Of a stretch of DNA of 64,000 nucleotides, positions 53,134 through 62,196 are shown piece by piece. A program made the translations under genes and the position numbers. Source of the DNA: Lachnospiraceae bacterium (lineage in GTDB: Bacteria > Bacillota > Clostridia > Lachnospirales > Lachnospiraceae); assembly GCA_017962825.1 (NCBI GenBank), contig JAGCUO010000152.1:1-64000 (forward strand). The letters are read 5' to 3'. Within the stretch, counting starts at the first letter, position 1; each line of letters begins with the position of its first letter. The notes under the pieces were generated by a model. It saw only the letters and a list, made by a program, of their open reading frames with translations, did not search any database and had not been told where the DNA came from.

Positions 53134-54816
53134 TCACTCCATTCTGATATTCCAACTCATACGCACAATAGGATCGTTACAAATCGGTTCTTTAAGTATA
53201 TCAGACAATTCCGATTTCATCTTCCCAGCCTTATCAAACATAGACACTTCTTCATAAAAATATTCATTCTCGTATGTGCCCCAATTTCTTATGTGAGACA
53301 AGTTAACACCATCGAATTTCTTATCTATGGCCCACTTAATAAAACAAGGAATTTCCATGTAATTGGCTTTCTGAACTATCATTATCACTTTGACACTGCT
53401 GACTTTATTCTCCTTCCGAAGCTCGGAAAGAAAATCCATATTTTTCATCAGGTTACCAAAGTTTCCGCCGCACCTTACTTTTTCATAGGTCTCTTTGGTG
53501 GCGGCATCAACGGATACCATAAAACCTATATGCTCATACTTTTCTTCAAGTTTTTCCCATTCGCGCGTCGTAAAAAGAGTACCGTTGGTCATAATGATGA
53601 CACTGTTTCTCTTATCGCTCCCTCCATACAAGAGCTTTTTATAATTCTTCGAAAGGAAAACTTCTCCGCCACCTCCAACAAATAATTTATCCGCCTTCTC
53701 GAGCCAACTGGAGTCGGTAATGGCATCTATACACGAATCGATTGCAAGCTGTTCGCCATCATCGTTTTTAGAATAAATACATTTTCTGCATGACGGGCAG
53801 TGAAGATTGCATACATAGTCATTGGCAATATTCAGAATACCCGGATGATCTTTTTCACGTGTGGCTCGTCTTTCAAGCAAGGCTGTCTGTTCTTTGCCTT
53901 CCGAAAGCTTTCCGCAGGTCTTACGCGAACAAAAAGTATATGTATTATTGATCACCGACAACCTTATGATCTTCGCAACAGGTGAATTCCAAACATCTGA
54001 TGTATCAGTCACTCCGATGTTTCCGCAGCTAATATCCAGATAATCCGGGCAGTCACAGAGCCTCGTGGTACCGTTTCTTCCAATCCACAAAGTATTAAAA
54101 GGTGTGTCACACCCGCAGCTGTTTTGCCTTTTGTCGTAATAAACAGCTTTCATATATGATGATGCCATAGTATGTAATTTAAGTTCTTCTACAGTGATCA
54201 CTTTTCCTTCTGCCGAAGGGTGATCCTGTTTAAATCTCACGGCATCGGATGCATTCAAAAAGCTTATATGATCATAGTTTTTATAATCATTTCCGTGAGC
54301 AAAAATCTGCGGAAACGCTTCGATCATGGCAGGAATCAAATACAATGCATGAAACAGTCTTTGAACCGCTACACTGCCGGGTTGTGGAAAATGCCTTTTT
54401 GCCAAATCAGCCATGTGAGGATCTTCGGGAAGGACGATTCCATGCCGTGCTGTGTATCCGAACAGGACAGCTTTAAGACTATCGATTACTTTTCCAGAGT
54501 ATGCCTTGTACGCTATTTTTTGATCTTTCCAATCATCCAACAGGCAAAAGAAATCATCAGCAAAAAAATAATCTTTTCGATATTCAAACCCTAAAGCATG
54601 TAAAAATGCAGTTGCTGCTTTTCTTTTATAAGTGCAACAAATATATGCATCATATTTATCCTTTGGAAGGCTACCGCCTGCATTCTCAGAAAAAGACTCG
54701 ACAATGTTCAATTTATCCGAAAAAATATATCTGAAATCAGCTGAAAGCTTGTTACTGTCCTTCCCGAATTCAATTATCCCATATTTCATTTTTCCATTTA
54801 GTGCTCTTATATCCAT
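53134..54816 (-). CDS. Radical SAM protein with SPASM-like Cys cluster before the SAM core
   Basis: A 560-residue protein with unusual domain order. Residues 1-220 are of unknown fold. A Cys-rich segment follows, with Cys234, 236, 254, 256, 264, 296 and 301, including LWIGRNGTTRLCDCPD and the SPASM-like GNIGVTDTSDVWNSP. Only then comes the radical SAM core with CNLHCPSC (Cys336, 340, 343), GGGGEVFLS and MVSVDAATKETYEKVR. In most known proteins SPASM follows the core. The gene is the last of the glycan cluster and overlaps the flippase gene by 1 bp. It may modify a glycan or a sugar nucleotide; the substrate is unknown. Confidence 0.82.
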   Translation of the reverse strand: MDIRALNGKMKYGIIEFGKDSNKLSADFRYIFSDKLNIVESFSENAGGSLPKDKYDAYICCTYKRKAATAFLHALGFEYRKDYFFADDFFCLLDDWKDQKIAYKAYSGKVIDSLKAVLFGYTARHGIVLPEDPHMADLAKRHFPQPGSVAVQRLFHALYLIPAMIEAFPQIFAHGNDYKNYDHISFLNASDAVRFKQDHPSAEGKVITVEELKLHTMASSYMKAVYYDKRQNSCGCDTPFNTLWIGRNGTTRLCDCPDYLDISCGNIGVTDTSDVWNSPVAKIIRLSVINNTYTFCSRKTCGKLSEGKEQTALLERRATREKDHPGILNIANDYVCNLHCPSCRKCIYSKNDDGEQLAIDSCIDAITDSSWLEKADKLFVGGGGEVFLSKNYKKLLYGGSDKRNSVIIMTNGTLFTTREWEKLEEKYEHIGFMVSVDAATKETYEKVRCGGNFGNLMKNMDFLSELRKENKVSSVKVIMIVQKANYMEIPCFIKWAIDKKFDGVNLSHIRNWGTYENEYFYEEVSMFDKAGKMKSELSDILKEPICNDPIVRMSWNIRME

Positions 54817-56318
54817 TACGCTCTAGATGCTGTGATTTTCTTCATAATACTAATAGCATATCCCCTAAAAGATTTATTGACTAAAACGTTCATTACAAAA
54901 ACAATTACAGCATATATCCCCATCAATCCGATGCCATACAACAAAAATTCAAGATAATTCTGAACCTCAATCGGTTTTATATATTGAAGGAATACTGTCA
55001 CCGCAAACACTATATAATTACCGGAAAGTAATATAACAGTTCCAAAAGCTTTTCTGTTCAATATCTTCCTGTCAGCAAGATAATTGACGTATATCAATTT
55101 AACCAAAAGAGCTATGACAGTTGCATACAGAACACCGTAAATTCCGAATTTACCAACAAGAATTACAGATAAAGCAATATTTATCACAGCCTCAAGGAGC
55201 GAAACATAACTGACCTGCCTGGCATATCCGGCAATTCCGGTAAGATTTCCTGCAACCATACGGCTTCTTGATAACAGTTTCACCAGACAAAAACCGAGAG
55301 GAAGCCAGGCCCAAATATAGTTTATATCCGTTACTCCCCTAGTATATATCTTAATAAATGGAATGATCAGCAGATAGCAAACAGACAAAAGAGCAACCGA
55401 GCTTCCGACGAAAACAGAATTGAATGTATCGTGAAGCTTTTCATACTCTTCTCTTTTATCATGATATGTAATTCCGAGAAGATATTTGACGCTGTAATAA
55501 ACACCGTTAAGCATCGTCTCCAATGCGACAAAGATCATATTATATGTTGCATATACACTTGCCATCTTAGTCGAAACAGCAATCGAAAGAATGATCATAT
55601 CGGATGATGAAAAAACCGTCCATGCCACTTCGGTGATTACATATGCTTTTCTGTCGGGAAGTATATCATTAACATCCGCAGACCTGTAATCGATCCACGA
55701 ATAATGCCTCTTAATATAAAAACAGTAAAAAGCAAGCGGGATCAAGGCCACAAGAAAACATCCAATCTGTATGATCGCAATATTCACTTTTCCAAGCGAT
55801 AAAACGATTATAACTGCATACAGAAGTACTTTACCAAGCAAAGAAATTAAATTTGTAATGTAACTCTTTCCGTTTGCATTCAGAAAAACAGTCCATAGAG
55901 ATGTGAAATAAAAAGAGATAAGAGAAGTCGCGCCGCCAAATATGACATATAAAGAAACAACCCATCCCGAGACTTCTGTTTTAAAGACAAAAGGTAATAA
56001 TGCAGAAACAATAAGAACTGTTACGGCATATATGGTGGAAATCTTTCTGTAATATCTTCTTGCGATGGACATGATACGGGAAATACCATGCCTGTCTTCA
56101 TCAGACAAATAATTATATAAAGCATTCTGAGTAGCCTGCCCTATTCCGGCTGCAAGAAGTGCCATATATGTATATATCTGTGTAACTGCATTGGTCAATC
56201 CGTTGGTATCCGATCCGTAATTGATCATTACGAGCCTTGGAATGACCATTGCAAGCACAACTATGATCACCTGGCAGATTAAACTGACAAGTGAATTTTG
56301 AATCGCGGTTTTTTTCAT
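54816..56318 (-). CDS. Polysaccharide flippase (Wzx type)
   Basis: A 500-residue membrane protein with about 14 helices of the MOP superfamily. The N-terminal block SLVSLICQVIIVVLAMVIPRLVMINYGSD, of which the first 20 residues are most typical, is followed by GLTNAVTQIYTYMAL. Such proteins flip lipid-linked oligosaccharides across the membrane. It overlaps the pyruvyl transferase gene by 4 bp and the radical SAM gene by 1 bp, which places it firmly in the glycan operon. No polymerase (Wzy) or chain-length gene is in the window. Confidence 0.9.
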   Translation of the reverse strand: MKKTAIQNSLVSLICQVIIVVLAMVIPRLVMINYGSDTNGLTNAVTQIYTYMALLAAGIGQATQNALYNYLSDEDRHGISRIMSIARRYYRKISTIYAVTVLIVSALLPFVFKTEVSGWVVSLYVIFGGATSLISFYFTSLWTVFLNANGKSYITNLISLLGKVLLYAVIIVLSLGKVNIAIIQIGCFLVALIPLAFYCFYIKRHYSWIDYRSADVNDILPDRKAYVITEVAWTVFSSSDMIILSIAVSTKMASVYATYNMIFVALETMLNGVYYSVKYLLGITYHDKREEYEKLHDTFNSVFVGSSVALLSVCYLLIIPFIKIYTRGVTDINYIWAWLPLGFCLVKLLSRSRMVAGNLTGIAGYARQVSYVSLLEAVINIALSVILVGKFGIYGVLYATVIALLVKLIYVNYLADRKILNRKAFGTVILLSGNYIVFAVTVFLQYIKPIEVQNYLEFLLYGIGLMGIYAVIVFVMNVLVNKSFRGYAISIMKKITASRA

Positions 56319-57427
56319 GCTTTCAGGTACTCAACAAAGATATCAAACTTAGCCTTCTCAGCTTTCCTAATTCCGTCAAAATCTTCCTTGCAAAATCCGG
56401 ACTTAATTTTATTTATAAAATCATTTTCCGTGGTTCTCAGTCCCGGATTGGAACACCGGATATAATGATCTTCCATTTCATATCTGTGAAGAAGATCATA
56501 CCCTTTACTGAACTCATTCGATTCAATATCTCTTTCTTCACAGAAAAGGAACGGAATATTACTACTTAATGCTATGCACATGCCATGATAAAAAGCGGTG
56601 ATAAGACCATCCGAAGCCGCAATGATCTGTACCCATTCTTCAGGTTTTATATTTGGATTATTTTTTAATCCCGGATAATATGAATAAAGAGATATAAACT
56701 GAACATCAATATCTTCGTTCAGATTTCTGATAATATCTCCGGTGGAATCCATTATCGCGATCACTTTTTTGCCGGGATCAACATGAAATTTCTCCCGGAT
56801 CAATCTGCGTCCCACTTCTCTGTCAAATGAAAAATCGTAAGCCATTGTGGGATCACAGACAACGGATGATTCTTTCCCTTCCGGAAGAAATCCGTCTATC
56901 AATTTCTTGGATATGCCATCCCTGACGGTTATAAATTCAAATTCATCAATATATATCTTTATTTTATCTTTCGTATCATCAGTAAGATCGCAGATTCTGT
57001 TTCTGCCGGATATCGCATATGTAACCTTCCTGACGCCCTTTATTTTCGGAAGCCAATACGCATTTGGAAAAGGTCTGAATCCACTCACATTCCACACTTC
57101 ATCGCTTCCGACAACGATCAGATCGTATCTGTTTTCAATGAATTCATTGAAAGCATCTATATCATCCGTCACAAGTGAATCTTTAGAAAGAGGAAGGTTT
57201 CTGCGAAAATCCGTAAACATCAAATGTCTTCTGATGTTATAGATCATTCCGCGCACGCCGCGGTGAAAAAACTGGCCCTTATAATATTCCGCAGCCGATT
57301 TCGAATCATAATCTATTATTTCAACATCATATCCGGTTCTTTCGGACAACAATATTTGCAGACAGTAAGCCTGCAAATATGCTCCGTAATTTACCGATCT
57401 GTGATATGTAAGAATTCCGACCTTCAT
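56315..57427 (-). CDS. Polysaccharide pyruvyl transferase-family protein
   Basis: A 370-residue protein. The N-terminus KVGILTYHRSVNYGAYLQAYCL, VVGSDEVWNVSGF and SNIPFLFCEERD are typical of the CsaB/WcaK-related family that attaches pyruvate ketals to sugars from phosphoenolpyruvate. Pyruvyl groups give the glycan negative charge and can bind S-layer domains. It lies between the flippase and glycosyltransferase genes, 25 bp after the latter. Confidence 0.9.
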   Translation of the reverse strand: MKVGILTYHRSVNYGAYLQAYCLQILLSERTGYDVEIIDYDSKSAAEYYKGQFFHRGVRGMIYNIRRHLMFTDFRRNLPLSKDSLVTDDIDAFNEFIENRYDLIVVGSDEVWNVSGFRPFPNAYWLPKIKGVRKVTYAISGRNRICDLTDDTKDKIKIYIDEFEFITVRDGISKKLIDGFLPEGKESSVVCDPTMAYDFSFDREVGRRLIREKFHVDPGKKVIAIMDSTGDIIRNLNEDIDVQFISLYSYYPGLKNNPNIKPEEWVQIIAASDGLITAFYHGMCIALSSNIPFLFCEERDIESNEFSKGYDLLHRYEMEDHYIRCSNPGLRTTENDFINKIKSGFCKEDFDGIRKAEKAKFDIFVEYLKA

Positions 57428-57452
57428 TTATAGATTACTCCGCCCGACAGTA

Positions 57453-58442
57453 TCACTTTATTCTTTCTAGCTCAGATTTGACATTTGCAAAATCACCCGA
57501 GATTAAAACTCTGTATGCAGCCTTATAACATTCCTCAAGATGATCTTCATCCATTTCGCAATACTTTATTGTTTTTCCGGTTATCTCAGAGGCAAGATCA
57601 TTAAACGCGTCCTTATCATCTATTGCACGCAGCTTAAGCATGATGACATAACCCACGAGTTTCTTATATGTATCCGAATACTTATCAAATACTCTTCTTT
57701 CTTTAAGTTCATCATGAATTGCATACATTGCACGGGTACAGTCAAGAACATTTTTTCCCGCATTTCCCCGAAGGCTGCTTTTATTTCCAACCCGGTAACC
57801 TATAAAATCTTTCTGAAGGAATAATATACGCCCAGCACTGACCGTGGTTATACGGGAGAAAAACTCATCATTTGTATTTTTCAAAGCCTGAAACTTCACT
57901 CCAGAGTCACGCAGGAAACCCAGATTATAGAACTTATTCCAGGGCATTCCGTGGTCTGCCTGAAACAATCTGTCCGCTATGTCACCGGGAGCAACTGCCT
58001 TATTCAGCGGCACCTTTAATGTTTTAGGTGAGAAATCTACATGTATCTTACTTGCTTTGTCAAACTTATAATATCCGAACAACACAATATCCGTATCATG
58101 TTTGACCGCTGTTCTCACCAAAATCCGAATCATATTTTTATTCAGAACATCATCGGCATCGAAAAAATAGATATAATCTCCCTTTGCCTCTTCCATCCCG
58201 CGATTTCTTGCCACACCCGCGCCACCGTTTTCTACTGTTATAACTTTTACTCTCGGATCGCATTGTTTGAGCTTCTGAAGCAAAGCGGGACTTTCATCTG
58301 TAGAACCGTCATCAACACAGATTATTTCCAGATTCTTATAAGATTGGTTCAAAACAGAACGTAGAGATTCCTCAAGATAATCTTCTGCGTTGTATACGGG
58401 AATTATTATACTTACAAGTGTCTTACTATCTTTTCCAAACAT
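57453..58442 (-). CDS. Family 2 glycosyltransferase
   Basis: A 329-residue GT-A enzyme. The start has SIIPVYNAEDYLEESLRSVLN, CVDDGSTDES follows near residue 41, and the metal-binding DxD lies in FFDADD near 93. It moves a sugar from a nucleotide donor to a growing lipid-linked glycan on the cytoplasmic face. The start overlaps the next upstream glycosyltransferase gene by 17 bp. Donor and acceptor cannot be told from sequence. Confidence 0.93.
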   Translation of the reverse strand: MFGKDSKTLVSIIIPVYNAEDYLEESLRSVLNQSYKNLEIICVDDGSTDESPALLQKLKQCDPRVKVITVENGGAGVARNRGMEEAKGDYIYFFDADDVLNKNMIRILVRTAVKHDTDIVLFGYYKFDKASKIHVDFSPKTLKVPLNKAVAPGDIADRLFQADHGMPWNKFYNLGFLRDSGVKFQALKNTNDEFFSRITTVSAGRILFLQKDFIGYRVGNKSSLRGNAGKNVLDCTRAMYAIHDELKERRVFDKYSDTYKKLVGYVIMLKLRAIDDKDAFNDLASEITGKTIKYCEMDEDHLEECYKAAYRVLISGDFANVKSELERIK

Positions 58443-59433
58443 TTTTTATCTTAGATAACAGGTATATCGATCTTTTCATTTTCAAGAGAGAAAAGATAAT
58501 GATAAGAGATTCTGCAATGGAATTTTTCTCTGCTTTTGCATCCCTGAACGGATACGCAAGAACAAATCTTATTATTTTACGATAGTTATCATCACGAGTT
58601 ATACATCCAATGACAGATAAAACATCAACATCAAACGGTTTCATACTCAGATTTTCAAACACATAGGTATAAATGCCGTAATAGTAAACCCTGCATATAT
58701 GATGTCTTGCCAATGCTTTCAGAGAATCATCTTCTATCCGTCCTAAAAGCTTTCCGTTAACGGACAGAAGCTTATTAATTCCGTCAAACGCCCCATCATT
58801 ATATGTGGATGAAAGCCCGTCTCCGCATACAATGTATCCGTATAAAGTTTCATTTACAAATGCGATTTTCGGATCATTGTCCAGATAATATCTGATACAG
58901 AATATACTGTCTTCACAGGTTGAAATACTCTCATCAAATAAATGCTTTATCTTCTCTCTTACGAACAATTTATTCCATAAGATGCATAACAGATCTTCTC
59001 TTATATATTCAAAGACTTTATCACCGATATTAAGATTTCCATATGAGTGAACAGTCTTCCTGCCTTTTCTGATCTCGTAATAATCGCACACTGCCAGATC
59101 CGCACTGTTTTCAGTCATTGAATCATGGAGTTTTTCAAGGAATGTTTTATCAATTTGGTCATCCGCGTCGATAAAACTTATATATTTCCCCGCAGCATTT
59201 TCAAGTCCGGTATTTCTGGCAGCGCTGACTCCGCGGTTATCCGTATGAATAACCCTGACTCTTTGATCTCCGGCTGCCAGCTCATCACATATTAAGCTGC
59301 TCCCGTCCGTAGAACCGTCATCTATCAAAAGGAGTTCAAAATCTTCAAATGTCTGATCCAATACGGAGCTTACAGCATTTTTAATCGTATTTTTTTTATT
59401 ATATACAGGTACGATAATGCTTATTTCACGCAT
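58426..59433 (-). CDS. Family 2 glycosyltransferase
   Basis: A 335-residue GT-A enzyme with SIIVPVYNKKNTIKNAVSSVL at the start (first 20 residues are the signature), LIDDGSTDGSS near 37 and the DxD in FIDADDQID near 89. The C-terminus is basic and partly hydrophobic. It overlaps both neighbouring glycosyltransferase genes, so translation is coupled through the operon. Specific sugar unknown. Confidence 0.93.
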   Translation of the reverse strand: MREISIIVPVYNKKNTIKNAVSSVLDQTFEDFELLLIDDGSTDGSSLICDELAAGDQRVRVIHTDNRGVSAARNTGLENAAGKYISFIDADDQIDKTFLEKLHDSMTENSADLAVCDYYEIRKGRKTVHSYGNLNIGDKVFEYIREDLLCILWNKLFVREKIKHLFDESISTCEDSIFCIRYYLDNDPKIAFVNETLYGYIVCGDGLSSTYNDGAFDGINKLLSVNGKLLGRIEDDSLKALARHHICRVYYYGIYTYVFENLSMKPFDVDVLSVIGCITRDDNYRKIIRFVLAYPFRDAKAEKNSIAESLIIIFSLLKMKRSIYLLSKIKNVWKR

Positions 59434-60265
59434 CCGCTTCTCCTAAACCGGCGGTCATAAACTTGTCCGAATACCATCCGCGTTTTTGCGAATAGAATTT
59501 ACTGCCAAGAATCTTTATGGCTGTTTTCCTGATTCCATAGATCAGACAGTTTTTAAATATCAGTATTTGGGGAAAGATAACTCTTTTAAGTCCGTTCTTC
59601 TTACGAGACAGATCAAACTCCTTCTCTCTCTCCCGAACACATACACTGCTGACACCACACATCGGATAAATGCATAGAACCGCATCCGATTTTTTGAATC
59701 CATATTTACCCGATAGATATATTCGCAAAAACAGATCAAAATCCGATGCGATCTTATAGTCTGTATCAAACGAAAAGTTTCGCACAATCTCTCTTCTGAC
59801 CATGGAAGCCTGATGACATATGGGATTGCAGCACGCATAATCCTCAACACTTTTAGCTTTTAACAGTTTATATTTCTCAGCGTCCTTCAGAACTGCATCG
59901 CCATAAATAACATCCATTCCGTCAGAATTTTCCGACGAATAAACACTCAAAACATTTTCGTCAAACAGGGCATCCCCTGCATTTAAATAAATGATCCACT
60001 CACCGGTTGCGTATCCGGCTGCTTTATTCATCGCATCGTATATTCCGTTATCTTTTTGTGAAATGATTCGATAAGAGATTCTTTTTCCGGCAAAGCGACA
60101 AGCATATTCTTCCGCAATACTAAGCGTAGAATCAGTCGAACCACCGTCTATGATCAGATATTCATAGTCCGAAAAGTTTTGATCAAGTACGGATTCTATA
60201 GTATATTCAATTTCTTTTTCCGCATTGAGACATACGGTTATAACTGAGATCAAAACTTCATCCAT
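59426..60265 (-). CDS. Family 2 glycosyltransferase
   Basis: A 279-residue GT-A enzyme. SVITVCLNAEKEIEYTIESV opens the domain, IIDGGSTDSTL follows, and the acidic motif is YLNAGDALFD, which has the LNAGD form common in WcaA/WbbD-like enzymes instead of DADD. The ATG at 60265 is used here; a TTG at 60271, 7 bases after GAAGG, may be the true start, and the frame is open to 60328 within the neighbouring gene. The downstream glycosyltransferase gene overlaps by 8 bp. Confidence 0.88.
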   Translation of the reverse strand: MDEVLISVITVCLNAEKEIEYTIESVLDQNFSDYEYLIIDGGSTDSTLSIAEEYACRFAGKRISYRIISQKDNGIYDAMNKAAGYATGEWIIYLNAGDALFDENVLSVYSSENSDGMDVIYGDAVLKDAEKYKLLKAKSVEDYACCNPICHQASMVRREIVRNFSFDTDYKIASDFDLFLRIYLSGKYGFKKSDAVLCIYPMCGVSSVCVREREKEFDLSRKKNGLKRVIFPQILIFKNCLIYGIRKTAIKILGSKFYSQKRGWYSDKFMTAGLGEADA

Positions 60266-60281
60266 CTTCAAAACAGTACCT

Positions 60282-61238
60282 TCAACAAATCTTGCCATAT
60301 AGGTAAGACAATAACCCGTAAGAAACAAAAGATATTCGACATGCCATTTTTGTTTTGAAGGTTGTTTTATGACTAAGCAGTGTTCTTAACCGATATTTTC
60401 TGACTACATCCGATGCTTTTTCTCTCAACCTTTCACCCTCTGGTCCCTGATCATGACACGAATTCAAATACACAAAAAAAGCATTGTTCACCAAAAAAGC
60501 ATTCGCGCATTTTGCGAATTTTGGAAATTTATCAATGCATAAATCCCTGATACCCTCGCTTGCATACAATGCATCGGCAAGATCCGGTATCTTCTTAGCT
60601 CCGGTTATACTGTCCTCACGTCTAACATAATAGTAAAGGCGTTCAGGGATAATCGAAACGTATCCCTTACACCCCAATAAATACTCGACGACAAAAAAAG
60701 CATCCTCGCAGTAGTTATAACTGCGAAACATATATTTGATATCAGCGGTTCTGTATATCTTGCCCCAACAGGTTCCGCCTTCTGCTCTGCAGTAAAATGT
60801 ATCCTCAAGGAATTCCTTTACAGAGCATTTTCCGCTTTTCGAAAAGATACGTTCCGAAAAATCATCGTCTCTGACATCGTATGCATTGCACATTGCCATG
60901 ACGCAGTTTTCTTTTTCGATTTCGGATACGAGCTTTTCTATATATTCGGGATCAATATGATCGTCAGCATCTATAAAGGCGATATATTTTCCCTTTGCTT
61001 CTTTTATGCCGAGATTTCTTGCGGAAGCAACTCCTTCATTACCGGTGTGAAACACACTGATCCTGGAATCAGCTTCACAGTATTTATCACAGAGATTTTC
61101 AGATGAATCATTTGAACCGTCATCTACCAAAATGATCTCAAGATTGGAATAAGTCTGAGAAAGTACAGAATTAACACATTTTTTTAAGGTTTTTAGATTG
61201 TTATATACAGGAATGATTACTGTAACATAAGATTGCAT
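60282..61238 (-). CDS. Family 2 glycosyltransferase
   Basis: A 318-residue GT-A enzyme and the first gene of the glycan operon. VTVIIPVYNNLKTLKKCVNS, ILVDDGSNDSSENL and the DxD in FIDADDHIDPEY are present; the C-terminus has a basic and aromatic patch that may bind the membrane. The ATG at 61238 lies 8 bases after GGGGAT. A promoter-like pair is found about 55 bp upstream. The four glycosyltransferases resemble each other in the first 110 residues, as expected for a family. Confidence 0.92.
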   Translation of the reverse strand: MQSYVTVIIPVYNNLKTLKKCVNSVLSQTYSNLEIILVDDGSNDSSENLCDKYCEADSRISVFHTGNEGVASARNLGIKEAKGKYIAFIDADDHIDPEYIEKLVSEIEKENCVMAMCNAYDVRDDDFSERIFSKSGKCSVKEFLEDTFYCRAEGGTCWGKIYRTADIKYMFRSYNYCEDAFFVVEYLLGCKGYVSIIPERLYYYVRREDSITGAKKIPDLADALYASEGIRDLCIDKFPKFAKCANAFLVNNAFFVYLNSCHDQGPEGERLREKASDVVRKYRLRTLLSHKTTFKTKMACRISFVSYGLLSYLYGKIC

Positions 61239-61292
61239 TGCATTATCCCCAAAAAACAAATGTTAAAAGCCAAAATGTTTATAACGCATTTT

Positions 61293-61321
61293 ATAATAGT
61301 ATTGTATCGTATTTTGTGAAA
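61293..61321 (-). promoter_or_regulatory. Promoter candidate of the glycan operon
   Basis: Minus-strand -35 TTTCAC (61316-61321), 17-bp spacer, -10 TATTAT (61293-61298), in the AT-rich gap before the first glycosyltransferase gene. The gap 61239-61605 otherwise holds only repeat copy 3. Confidence 0.4.
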
Positions 61322-61458
61322 AACACACATAAATTTAATTTAAAATTAATAGTATCATACGAAAACCTTTTCCGCGCTCACTCAAAATTATACAAAAAAG
61401 TGAACATTCCGGTGTGCATATTGCGCTACCTGAATGCCCTATAAAATGATAAGTATAT

Positions 61459-61521
61459 ACAGGCCTTTCCGAAACCGACTTTATTCAAGCCGAGTTTCGG
61501 TGCCTGTTTAAAATGCTATGA
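61459..61521 (+). repeat. 63-bp repeat, copy 3
   Basis: Same length as copies 1 and 2; the frame encodes TGLSETDFIQAEFRCLFKML and ends in TGA at the same place. No tetR body precedes it. Confidence 0.92.
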
Positions 61522-61605
61522 TAAACCTGCTATTCCTAAGTCGGAAGATTGAAGCAAGACGCATAATTCCTGCCGTCAAATCTGATCATATATGTACATG
61601 CGTTT

Positions 61606-62172
61606 TTACAGTTCAATATCATGAGTCACTATAATGACAGTTTTTCCTCGGTTCTTCAGGTCATTTAATATATCCGCAACCAGAATCATATGATAATAAT
61701 CCAGCCCGCTTGTAGGTTCATCAAATAAAATAATATCCCTTCCCGAAGCAATGGCGGATGCAACCGCAACTCTCTGCTTTTGTCCGCCGGATAAAGCAAG
61801 AGGATGTTTATCTGCATATTTTCCAAGATCCAGAGATTCAAGAATATTCAATGCTTCATCCTTGTTCTCAATTTCTTGTGATATCATTATTTCTTCCAGT
61901 ACACTATCTGTAAAAAGCTGATGATTCACATCCTGCATGACCATATAGATCTTTCTGCGTCTTGCTTTATTATCCAGGGATTCATTACGAGTCTTCATCG
62001 TGGCCTTACAGCTTCTTTCCATACCGCACAGACAGCGCAGGAAGGTGGATTTGCCGGCACCGTTTGCACCCACGATTCCGACTATTTCACCGGCAGGTAT
62101 TTCCATTCTCGGAATATCAAATACCGGTCTTTCTCTGCGATACGAATATTTCATATCACTCAGAATAAGCAT
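61606..62172 (-). CDS. Truncated ECF-type ABC ATPase
   Basis: A 188-residue ABC ATPase of the energy-coupling factor type. Walker A is GANGAGKSTFLRC (near 34), the signature is LSGGQKQRVAVA (near 127), and Walker B with the Q-loop neighbour is IILFDEPTSGLDYYH. MVMQDVNHQLFTDSV marks the second ATPase half of EcfA/YkoD-type proteins. It stops at THDIEL, right after the switch His, where the family normally has another 30 or more residues. No T- or S-component, first ATPase half or partner gene is nearby, so it is probably a decaying fragment. The break faces repeat copy 3, about 85 bp away. Confidence 0.8.
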   Translation of the reverse strand: MLILSDMKYSYRRERPVFDIPRMEIPAGEIVGIVGANGAGKSTFLRCLCGMERSCKATMKTRNESLDNKARRRKIYMVMQDVNHQLFTDSVLEEIMISQEIENKDEALNILESLDLGKYADKHPLALSGGQKQRVAVASAIASGRDIILFDEPTSGLDYYHMILVADILNDLKNRGKTVIIVTHDIEL

Positions 62173-62196
62173 ATAAGCATATGTGTGATCATCCCG

